Source: Patescibacteria group bacterium (lineage in GTDB: Bacteria; Patescibacteriota; Minisyncoccia; Portnoybacterales; GWB1-42-6). From it: a DNA stretch of 6,766 bases. Below, piece by piece: positions 1 to 5,389 of the stretch. The notes under the pieces are model-generated. The model was not told the DNA's origin and ran no database searches. It saw nothing but the letters and a program-made list of their open reading frames with translations. The translations under genes were made by a program, and so were the position numbers. Numbering within the stretch: the first letter of the stretch is position 1; every line of letters begins with the position of its first letter. The DNA lies in assembly GCA_018826025.1 (NCBI GenBank), contig JAHKAK010000045.1, forward strand, positions 1 to 6,766. The letters run 5' to 3'.

Positions 1-1
1 G

Positions 2-229
2 GCAATCCTATTGGCCCAATCGCCAAAAACCAACAAAGAAAATGATAAGGCATTTGAGAGTTTGAATGAAATAAAAAAAAAGGTGCCGGGCCTTTGGCAA
101 AGCTTGAGTGCGGGTATCGGCAATGTGATTGATACGGCCAAGGAGGAACTGAATAGTAGCCCGAGCGTGACGCCGCAGGCGAGCGAAGTGGAACCGTCGG
201 CGACAGAAAGATTACCGATAGAACAATAA
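2..229 (+). CDS. C-terminal end of an unrecognised protein (5' truncated by window edge)
   Basis: The reading frame is open from the first complete codon of the window to the TAA at 227-229. It gives about 75 residues with no stop before the edge. A TTG at 11 could serve as a start, but no ribosome binding site can be seen before it, so I read this as the tail of a longer gene that begins outside the window. The visible part starts with a few hydrophobic residues (AILLA). A charged Lys/Glu/Asn-rich helix-like stretch follows, then a Pro/Ser/Thr/Glu-rich, probably disordered C-terminus ending LPIEQ. No Cys, catalytic motif or known domain is visible, and I do not recognise the family. The low-complexity acidic tail fits a membrane-anchored or linker-bearing protein, but that is only inference. 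It is separated from gyrA by a repeat-filled spacer, so co-transcription is uncertain. Confidence 0.5.
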   Translation, partial: AILLAQSPKTNKENDKAFESLNEIKKKVPGLWQSLSAGIGNVIDTAKEELNSSPSVTPQASEVEPSATERLPIEQ

Positions 230-231
230 AC

Positions 232-374
232 CGCGGATTCTCGCTGATTTTTAATCACGGATTGACGCGGACAAAAACATAGCGCAGATTATAGTATATA
301 TTTAGATATCAGAGCTTTTAATTTATTAAAAATTATCCGCGTGAATCCGTGTAGGGGATCCGCGTGAATCAGTG
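232..374. repeat. Inverted 16-bp repeats filling the spacer before gyrA
   Basis: CACGGATTGACGCGGA at 256-271 is matched at 15 of 16 bases, on the opposite strand, by TCCGCGTGAATCCGTG at 336-351. A second copy in that orientation, TCCGCGTGAATCAGTG, lies at 359-374. A degenerate related unit (CGCGGATTCTCGCTGATT) opens the block at 232-249. The stretch between the arms, 272-335, is AT-rich with no clear signal of its own. The last unit ends 5 bases before the ATG of gyrA, and it contains an alternative GTG start at 364. The arms could form a long hairpin in the gyrA leader. No role is known. Confidence 0.75.
353..358 (+). promoter_or_regulatory. Possible Shine-Dalgarno AGGGGA that favours a GTG start for gyrA
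   Basis: AGGGGA lies 5 bases before GTG at 364 but 20 bases before ATG at 379. It is therefore well placed only for the GTG start, which would add MNQWY to the protein. The purines sit between two copies of the 16-bp repeat, so they may be chance repeat sequence. I favour the ATG because the length before the conserved YLDYAMSVIVGRALPDVRDG block then resembles other GyrA proteins. Confidence 0.3.
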
Positions 375-378
375 GTAT

Positions 379-2961
379 ATGGATACAGGTAATGTCAAAC
401 CTCAAGAAATAGTTCAGGAAATGCAGACCTGTTATTTAGACTACGCGATGTCGGTCATCGTGGGCCGTGCGCTGCCGGATGTGCGCGATGGGCTCAAGCC
501 GGTGCACCGCCGGATTTTATACGCGATGTGGGACATGGGACTGCGTTCTGGCGCCAAACTTCGCAAATCCGCCACGGTGGTAGGGGAAGTATTGGGTAAA
601 TATCATCCGCACGGCGATATCGCGGTTTATGATACTATGGTTCGCTTGGCGCAGGATTTTTCCATGCGCTATCCGATGATTCAGGGCCAAGGAAATTTTG
701 GCAGCCTGGATGGTGACGCGGCGGCGGCTCATCGTTATACGGAGTGCCGCCTGACCGCGCTGGCCGAAGAGATGATGCAGGATATTGATAAGGATACGGT
801 TAAGTGGACCGATAACTATGATGGCACGCGGCAAGAGCCCATGGTTTTGCCGGCCAAACTTCCGCAACTTTTATTGAATGGGTCGTTGGGCATTGCCGTG
901 GGCATGGCCACTTCCATTCCGCCGCATAACTTAACAGAATTAGTGGACGGCATCACGTATCTGATAGAAAAACCCAAGTCCACGAGCGAGGATTTAATGA
1001 AATTCATCAAGGGGCCGGATTTCCCCACGGGCGGAGCGATTTATGACCGTCAGGCGATTGCGCAAGCTTATTCCACCGGCAAGGGCGCGGTTGTTAATCG
1101 TGCTATTGCCGAAATTGTGGAAGACAAAAAGAGCGCCAAGCAGATTATAATTTCAGAGATTCCGTATCAGGTTAACAAGGCGACGTTGCTGGAAACCATC
1201 GCCGATTTGGTTAAAGATAAAAAAATTGACGGTATTAAAGATATTCGCGACGAGTCCGACAAAGACGGCGTCCGCGTTGTCATTGACTTGAAAAGCGAGG
1301 CTTATCCCCAAAAGACGCTCAACCGGCTGTATAAATTAACGGATTTACAGAAGACTTTTCATTTGAATATGCTCGCGCTGGTGGACGGTTTACAGCCTCA
1401 AGTTTTGCCGTTGAAAGCTTTTTTAGAGCAGTATGTTGAGCACCGCTATAACGTTGTGACGCGGCGGACGAAGTTTGATTTGGATCGAGCGAAAGAGCGG
1501 ACGCATATTCTGGAAGGCTTGAAAAAAGCGTTGGATCATATCGACGCGATTATTTCTGTCATAAAAAAATCCGCTGACAAAGAAGAGGCGCACGCGGCCT
1601 TATGTAAAAAATTTAAATTGAGCGAAGCGCAGTCTACCGCGATTTTGGAAATGAAGCTGCAAACTTTGGCGGGGCTGGAACGGAAAAAGATTGAAGACGA
1701 ATTGAAAGAGAAAAAGCGGCTAATCGCGGAATTGGAAGAATTGTTAAAATCGCCCAAGAAAATTTTGGGCGTCATTAAAACGGAATTGGTTTATTTAAAA
1801 GAGAAATTCGGCGACGAACGGCGCACCAAGGTTTTCGCTTCGCCGGTGGGGGAGTTTAAAGAAGAGGATTTAATTCCGGAAGAAGATTGCATCATCACGA
1901 TGACTGAAGGCGGTTATATCAAGCGCATGAATCCTAAAAATTATAAAGCTCAACACCGCGGCGGCAAGGGGATTTCCGGCATTACCACGCGCGAGGAAGA
2001 CTTGGTCAAATATTTAGCCAGCGTCAATACCCATGATAATCTGTTGTTTTTTACCAATACCGGCCGCGTTTTTCGGACGAAGTCTTATGAAATTCCCGAA
2101 GCCAGCCGGGTGGCGCGCGGGCAAGCCTTAGTTAATTTTTTAGAGCTTGGGCCGAAAGAAGAGGTGAGCGCGCTGGTGGCGCTGAAAGAAAATTTAAAAA
2201 ATAAAAAGAAGAACGGGACTAAAACCGCGCCAAGCGCGGCTAATGGCGCTTTGGCCAATGATGAGGAAAATTTCCTGGTCATGGCCACCCAAAATGGTAT
2301 AATCAAGAAAACGGCGATTGAGGATTTTTCTAACGTCCGCCGCTCGGGCTTAATTGCCATTGGCTTGGACAAGGGTGATTTGTTGCGCTGGGTGAAGTCT
2401 TCTTCGGGGAAGGACGAAATAATTTTAGTCACGGCTAAAGGCCAGAGTGTGCGCTTTAAGGAAAAAGACGCGCGCCCCATGGGCCGCTCGGCCGGCGGAA
2501 CGCGCGGGCTGCGCTTGAAAAAGGGAGACGCGGTGGTGGGCATGGATATAGTCAAAAGTCAAAAGTCAAAAGTCCCCGGCCTCGCCAAGCGAAGCGGGGC
2601 GGGCAAAAGTCCCGCCGACGCCAAAGCTTTGGCTGACAAGCAAGATTCAAAACTGGAAAGGCAAGAATTATTGGTCGTTACGGAAAATGGTTATGGCAAA
2701 AAGACTGATTTAAAGCAATTTAAAGTCCAGCGGCGCGGCGGTTCGGGCATCAAAGCGGCGCAGGTAACGCCCAAAACCGGCCAAATCGTGGCGGCCAAAA
2801 TTTTAGCGGAAGACGAAGAAGACGTTATCGCTATTTCCCAACACGGCCAGGTAATCCGAACGGCGCTGGGGTCTATTTCTCTTTTGGGCCGCGCCACGCA
2901 AGGGGTGCGAATTATGAAATTGGATGATGGGGATAAGGTGGCGTCGGTGACATGCATATAG
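379..2961 (+). CDS. gyrA: DNA gyrase subunit A
   Basis: This is the DNA-breaking and rejoining subunit of gyrase, which with GyrB introduces negative supercoils using ATP. From ATG 379 it is 860 residues, a normal GyrA length. The breakage-reunion domain starts with YLDYAMSVIVGRALPDVRDG (19-38). The catalytic tyrosine is Y120 in AAHRYTE, preceded by R119. The quinolone region reads HPHGDIAVYD (76-85), with Ile where E. coli has Ser83. A Lys/Glu-rich coiled coil spans roughly 385-485. The C-terminal beta-pinwheel follows, with a GyrA box QHRGGKG (525-531) and a second box-like QRRGGSG (784-790). The box argues for gyrase rather than ParC. Two low-complexity insertions, about 603-629 and 726-760, lie in loops between pinwheel strands and correspond to palindromic DNA. 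ATG 379 is preferred; GTG 364 is the alternative. GyrB is not in the window. Confidence 0.97.
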   Translation: MDTGNVKPQEIVQEMQTCYLDYAMSVIVGRALPDVRDGLKPVHRRILYAMWDMGLRSGAKLRKSATVVGEVLGKYHPHGDIAVYDTMVRLAQDFSMRYPMIQGQGNFGSLDGDAAAAHRYTECRLTALAEEMMQDIDKDTVKWTDNYDGTRQEPMVLPAKLPQLLLNGSLGIAVGMATSIPPHNLTELVDGITYLIEKPKSTSEDLMKFIKGPDFPTGGAIYDRQAIAQAYSTGKGAVVNRAIAEIVEDKKSAKQIIISEIPYQVNKATLLETIADLVKDKKIDGIKDIRDESDKDGVRVVIDLKSEAYPQKTLNRLYKLTDLQKTFHLNMLALVDGLQPQVLPLKAFLEQYVEHRYNVVTRRTKFDLDRAKERTHILEGLKKALDHIDAIISVIKKSADKEEAHAALCKKFKLSEAQSTAILEMKLQTLAGLERKKIEDELKEKKRLIAELEELLKSPKKILGVIKTELVYLKEKFGDERRTKVFASPVGEFKEEDLIPEEDCIITMTEGGYIKRMNPKNYKAQHRGGKGISGITTREEDLVKYLASVNTHDNLLFFTNTGRVFRTKSYEIPEASRVARGQALVNFLELGPKEEVSALVALKENLKNKKKNGTKTAPSAANGALANDEENFLVMATQNGIIKKTAIEDFSNVRRSGLIAIGLDKGDLLRWVKSSSGKDEIILVTAKGQSVRFKEKDARPMGRSAGGTRGLRLKKGDAVVGMDIVKSQKSKVPGLAKRSGAGKSPADAKALADKQDSKLERQELLVVTENGYGKKTDLKQFKVQRRGGSGIKAAQVTPKTGQIVAAKILAEDEEDVIAISQHGQVIRTALGSISLLGRATQGVRIMKLDDGDKVASVTCI
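2225..2239. repeat. Perfect short hairpin inside first gyrA insertion
   Basis: CCGCGC-CAA-GCGCGG is a perfect 6-bp stem with a CAA loop. It lies in the codons for the TAPSAA stretch of GyrA, part of a low-complexity segment (about residues 603-629) that interrupts the usual spacing between pinwheel strands. The following bases carry GCTTTGGC (2249-2256). Both CGCCAAGCG and GCTTTGGC also occur in the second gyrA insertion. Confidence 0.6.
2551..2574 (+). repeat. GTCAAAA heptamer array inside gyrA
   Basis: There are three perfect GTCAAAA heptamers plus a final GTC, 24 bases in all, so the gyrA frame is kept. They are translated as VKSQKSKV. The same heptamer is repeated four times at 6698-6725, outside any gene. 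On this strand the heptamer has no stop in any frame; its complement TTTTGAC carries TGA. Confidence 0.9.
2575..2633. repeat. Cluster of palindromes forming second gyrA insertion
   Basis: Directly after the heptamers come nested or successive palindromes. CCCCG (2575-2579) pairs with CGGGG (2595-2599), around an inner TCGC-CAA-GCGA. GGCGGG (2598-2603) pairs with CCCGCC (2611-2616). GCCAAAGCTTTGGC (2620-2633) is a perfect 14-bp palindrome. All of it is translated in frame as the Ala/Lys/Gly-rich stretch PGLAKRSGAGKSPADAKALAD. That stretch sits between the conserved GDAVVGMDIV and ELLVVTENGYGKK segments, where GyrA proteins normally have only a short turn. It resembles in style the protein-coding palindromic elements known from Rickettsia, but I see no sequence kinship to those. 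Confidence 0.75.
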
Positions 2962-3103
2962 GCTCGGACTTTGATTTCAAAAACATAAAATTTTCCCCAG
3001 CGAGGAAAATTTTACTCGCCAAGCCTCCTCGCTCGTCCCTCCATAAAGTCGGGACACCATGCCTGCTTGTCGGCTTGAGCGTTTTGAAATCAAAATCCTC
3101 GCC
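2961..3103. repeat. Nested inverted-repeat element between gyrA and the methyltransferase gene
   Basis: The outer arms are GGACTTTGATTTCAAAA at 2966-2982 and its complement at 3082-3098, with one mismatch in 17. They extend to 19 of 22 matches at 2961-2982 and 3082-3103. The left end touches the gyrA TAG stop. Inside are a perfect 10-bp hairpin (2987-3013) and shorter pairs: CAAGCC with GGCTTG, and GTCCC with GGGAC. It holds no convincing gene. The remaining bases up to the next start (3104-3131) are AT-rich. Confidence 0.75.
2987..3013 (+). terminator. Hairpin downstream of gyrA, possible weak terminator
   Basis: AAAATTTTCC (2987-2996) and GGAAAATTTT (3004-3013) form a perfect 10-bp stem with a 7-base loop, 25 bases after the gyrA stop. 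The stem is AT-rich, and only the T run within its own 3' arm follows, so it is not a classic intrinsic terminator. It may simply be part of the surrounding inverted-repeat element. Confidence 0.3.
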
Positions 3104-3131
3104 ATAGGTTTGTAGAAAAATAAATTTTATT

Positions 3132-3677
3132 ATGGAAACAGGTACAGGCGGTTTCATCAATCCCGAAAAAGTTATCGCTCAGCTTAATGTCAAACCGGGC
3201 ATGAAGGTGGCGGATTTTGGTTGCGGCCACGGTTATTTCACCTTGCCAATAGCCAAAGCAATTGGTCAAGAAGGCCGGGTTTGGGCGATAGATGTTTTAA
3301 GCGAAGCCCTGGAAGCGGTGCGTTCTCGCGCCCAGCTGGAAGGCGTGGTCAACATTGAAACCGCGCGGGGCGACCTGGAAGCGCCGAATGGCTCCAAGCT
3401 TTCCGACGGCTTTGTTGATTTAGTCTTGCTCCACAATGTTTTATTCCAATCTCAAAAGAAATCAGCCATAATTAAAGAAGCCAAAAGAGTTTTAAAAACA
3501 GGTGGTGTTTTTGTTTTAGTGGACTGGCGAAAGGATTTGATTACCATTGGTCCGCAAGACGGCTGGCGGCTTTCATTTGATGAAGCCAGAGCCTTGGCGC
3601 AGGAAGAAAGTTTTGTTTTTAATAAAGTTTTTGAGGCGGGAGAATACCATTATGGTTTAATTTTTATTAAACCATAG
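3132..3677 (+). CDS. Class I SAM-dependent methyltransferase, substrate unknown
   Basis: The product is 181 residues with a Rossmann-type methyltransferase core. Motif I is VADFGCGHG (26-34), the SAM-binding glycine loop. The acidic residue ending strand 2 is D54 in VWAIDV. GDLE (80-83) fits the adenine-contact region. FVDLVLLHNVLF (94-105) is strand 4 with its following helix, and LKTGGVFVLVDW (121-132) is the post-core strand 5. The C-terminus EAGEYHYGLIFIKP is of the type seen in UbiE-like and other Methyltransf_11/31 proteins. The protein is probably cytosolic; it has no signal peptide or membrane segment. Nothing in the sequence fixes the substrate, so no gene name is justified. The ATG follows an AT-rich leader without a Shine-Dalgarno site, as is common in CPR genomes. 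The last eight codons plus most of the stop form a perfect DNA palindrome. It stands alone between two repeat-filled spacers. Confidence 0.9.
   Translation: METGTGGFINPEKVIAQLNVKPGMKVADFGCGHGYFTLPIAKAIGQEGRVWAIDVLSEALEAVRSRAQLEGVVNIETARGDLEAPNGSKLSDGFVDLVLLHNVLFQSQKKSAIIKEAKRVLKTGGVFVLVDWRKDLITIGPQDGWRLSFDEARALAQEESFVFNKVFEAGEYHYGLIFIKP
3651..3676. repeat. Perfect palindrome covering the methyltransferase 3' end
   Basis: TATGGTTTAAT (3651-3661) and ATTAAACCATA (3666-3676) form an 11-bp perfect stem with a TTTT loop. It encodes YGLIFIKP and includes two bases of the TAG stop. It may stabilise or end the transcript, though no T run follows. Because the residues are typical of the family's C-terminus, part of the symmetry may be chance. 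Confidence 0.7.
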
Positions 3678-3707
3678 GAAATGTAAAATGTAAAAATAAA
3701 AATGCCG

Positions 3708-3812
3708 TGCCCGCCGATAACCAAAGCTACTTGCTTGGAATCATACTGACCTATGCTTTTAAGTATTTTACGATATCCTGTCGGCCAATCATTATCGGCT
3801 TTGGCAGGCGGG
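3708..3812 (+). repeat. ~105-bp dispersed element, copy A
   Basis: The left end is TGCCCGCCGATAACCAAAG (3708-3726). The right end, 3787-3812, contains TTATCGGCTTTGG followed by CAGGCGGG. The ends pair with each other: CCCGCC with GGCGGG, and CCAAAGC with GCTTTGG. An alternative, mutually exclusive pairing is GCCGATAA (3713-3720) with TTATCGGC (3792-3799). An inverted second copy lies at 5279-5382, with 18 of 19 and 24 of 26 end bases identical and a middle of nearly equal length (60 and 59 bases). It starts 30 bases after the methyltransferase stop. I do not recognise a known family. Confidence 0.8.
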
Positions 3813-3829
3813 TAAAATTGACGCGTAGC

Positions 3830-3891
3830 GTCATCCTGAAGGAGCGTGGCGACTGAAAGATCTAAAGATCCTTCGCTGCGCTCAGGATGAC
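3830..3891. repeat. Palindromic repeat with GTCATCCTGA arms
   Basis: GTCATCCTGA (3830-3839) and TCAGGATGAC (3882-3891) are perfect 10-bp arms. Inside, GATCT and AGATC (3859-3869) form the hairpin tip, and GCG/GCGA words lie between. Read on the minus strand it translates to CHPERSEGS, a peptide familiar from spurious predicted proteins in many bacterial genomes, because this repeat is widespread. It is not a gene. Confidence 0.8.
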
Positions 3892-3961
3892 AACAAGTTG
3901 TCATTTTAGCATTTTACATTGTCATTTTTCATTTTAATTTTTGCATTTTAAATTTATTATC

Positions 3962-5257
3962 ATGGACAAAACAAAAATAATCATTTTTGCCGTTGTCGGG
4001 CTGATTATCATTATTGCCGCGGCCGTAATTATTATTAATCCTTTCCGGCCGGAGACGCCAACGCCGATATCGTTGGAATTTTGGAGTGTTTTTGACGACT
4101 CAACCGTTTTTCAGCCTTTGATTCTTAAATATCAGCAGCTTTATCCTCATGTCACCATCAATTATTATAAGAAGAATGTCGCTTCTTATGAGCAAGAGCT
4201 TATAGATGCGTTAGCCGCGGGCCGCGGGCCGGATATTTTTTCAATTCATAACACCTGGCTGCCCAAACATAAAGATAAATTGGCGTCCGCGCCGAACGAA
4301 CTAATCTTACCGGCCAGGTTTAATGAAGTTTTTGTGGATGTGGCTGGCCAGGATTTCATTGATGAAAGCAAAATTTACGCTTTGCCTTTGTCTGTTGATT
4401 CCTTGGCCCTTTTCTACAATAAAGACTTATTTAATTCAGCGGGTTTGACCGGCGCACCCAAGACCTGGGCGGAATTTAATTTGGCCGTGGAAAAACTGGC
4501 TAAGCGGGACGCTCAAAACAATATTTTGCAAGCTGGCGCGGCCATCGGCACAGCCAAAAATATTAATCGTTCAACGGATATTTTAATGGCGCTGATGCTT
4601 CAGAGCGGCGCGCCAATGGTGAGTGATGATCGCTCGGCCGCTTCTTTTGACCAGTCGGTTTCTTCCGTCGGAGGAAGCTTTAACCCCGGCCAGCAGGCCC
4701 TGATTTTTTACACCAATTTTGCCAACCCCTCGCTTAAAGTCTATACTTGGAATTCGCTGCAGCATTATTCCATTGATGCGTTTGTTGAGGGACGGGCGGC
4801 CATGATGTTCAACTACGCCTATAATGTGCCGCTGGTCCGCGTACGCTCGCCGCACCTGAATTTTAGCGTGGCGGCTTTGCCGCAAATTTCTTTAAGCGGC
4901 AACAAAATCACTTTCGCTAACTATTGGGCGCCGGCCGTCAGTAAAAGTTCAGTTAATCAAGGCGGGGCTTGGCAATTTATCTCTTGGCTGGCTTCGCAAG
5001 AAAATAGCCGTGAGTATCTGGCGACAACCCAGAAACCGGCGGCCAGGCGCGATCTGATCGACGAGCAAAAAGCTGACGCTGATCTGGGTATTTTTGCCCA
5101 GCAAGCCCTATACGCCTCTTCGTGGTGGGAAATTGATAATTTAGCCATTGAAGGAATTTTTGCCGAGATGATAGAATTGGTGACCGACGGCCGGGCTTCA
5201 ATCAGCGACGCTTTGCAGCGGGCGAGTATCCAAGTCACAGCATTGATGAGAAAATGA
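3962..5257 (+). CDS. Extracellular solute-binding protein, family 1, membrane-anchored
   Basis: The product is 431 residues from ATG 3962. It is the receptor part of an ABC importer of the sugar-binding (SBP_bac_1, UgpB/MalE-like) type. One N-terminal membrane segment (about 5-26, IIIFAVVGLIIIIAAAVIII) is followed by a Pro-rich linker and the two-lobed binding domain. Family features are LEFWSVF (38-44), GRGPDIFSIHNTWL (87-100), YALPLSVDSLALFYNKDLF (139-157) with PKTWAEF after it, AFVEGRAAMMFNYAY (283-297), and WAPAVSKSS with AWQFISWLAS near 332-355. There is no lipobox cysteine, so an uncleaved signal anchor is likely. An upstream in-frame TTG at 3941 would add MHFKFII and is unlikely; no Shine-Dalgarno site is seen for either. 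Transporter permease and ATPase genes are absent from the window. Inverted copies of the ~105-bp element flank the gene. The ligand cannot be told; sugars or oligosaccharides are the family's usual ligands. Confidence 0.92.
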   Translation: MDKTKIIIFAVVGLIIIIAAAVIIINPFRPETPTPISLEFWSVFDDSTVFQPLILKYQQLYPHVTINYYKKNVASYEQELIDALAAGRGPDIFSIHNTWLPKHKDKLASAPNELILPARFNEVFVDVAGQDFIDESKIYALPLSVDSLALFYNKDLFNSAGLTGAPKTWAEFNLAVEKLAKRDAQNNILQAGAAIGTAKNINRSTDILMALMLQSGAPMVSDDRSAASFDQSVSSVGGSFNPGQQALIFYTNFANPSLKVYTWNSLQHYSIDAFVEGRAAMMFNYAYNVPLVRVRSPHLNFSVAALPQISLSGNKITFANYWAPAVSKSSVNQGGAWQFISWLASQENSREYLATTQKPAARRDLIDEQKADADLGIFAQQALYASSWWEIDNLAIEGIFAEMIELVTDGRASISDALQRASIQVTALMRK

Positions 5258-5278
5258 GAGTAGAAAATTTTCAATTTT

Positions 5279-5382
5279 CCCGCCTACCAAAGCCAATAAT
5301 GATTAGTGACTGTGATAGATGAAAAAATCTTAATATAAACTTTTTGCCTTTATCGCCTAATCACTTTGGTTATTGGCGGGCA
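5279..5382 (-). repeat. ~105-bp dispersed element, copy B (inverted relative to copy A)
   Basis: Read on the minus strand it begins TGCCCGCCAATAACCAAAG and ends with TTATTGGCTTTGG followed by TAGGCGGG. Compared with copy A, the pairing GCCGATAA/TTATCGGC has become GCCAATAA/TTATTGGC, a paired G-C to A-T change. The centre is diverged but shares patches such as TTAAG followed by a T-rich run. It starts 22 bases after the stop of the solute-binding-protein gene. No target-site duplication is evident. Confidence 0.8.
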
Positions 5383-5389
5383 GGCAAAT

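Larger units (their letters stand above)
3680..3920. repeat. Outer inverted repeat framing a composite repeat block
   Basis: AATGTAAAATG (3680-3690) is repeated exactly in inverse as CATTTTACATT (3910-3920). Between them lie the ~105-bp element copy A and a separate palindrome with GTCATCCTGA arms. The bases around the arms are made of similar AT-rich words (TAAAATG, CATTTT). This accounts for almost all of the gene-free stretch 3678-3961; no real gene is seen there. Confidence 0.55.

Noticed and set aside
262..292. Possible promoter TTGACG (262-267) with GATTAT (287-292) before gyrA
   Set aside because: The spacing is 19 bases with a poor -10, and the TTGACG is part of the 16-bp repeat. It is too weak to call.
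1751..1771. Hairpin CGCCCAA...TTGGGCG inside gyrA
   Set aside because: It encodes SPKKILGVI, a region of normal, conserved-looking GyrA sequence with no insertion, so it is probably chance symmetry.
517..2957. Several minus-strand open frames inside gyrA (for example 517-867 and 2085-2555)
   Set aside because: They lie wholly within a clear gyrA gene and show no domain or independent start signals.
3650..3904. Minus-strand open frame of 84 codons across the spacer
   Set aside because: It is made of copy A, the TCATCCTGA palindrome (giving CHPERSEGS) and the end of the methyltransferase gene. The protein is translated repeat DNA.
4583..5274. Minus-strand frames inside the solute-binding-protein gene
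   Set aside because: The + strand frame has strong family features throughout; the minus frames show none.
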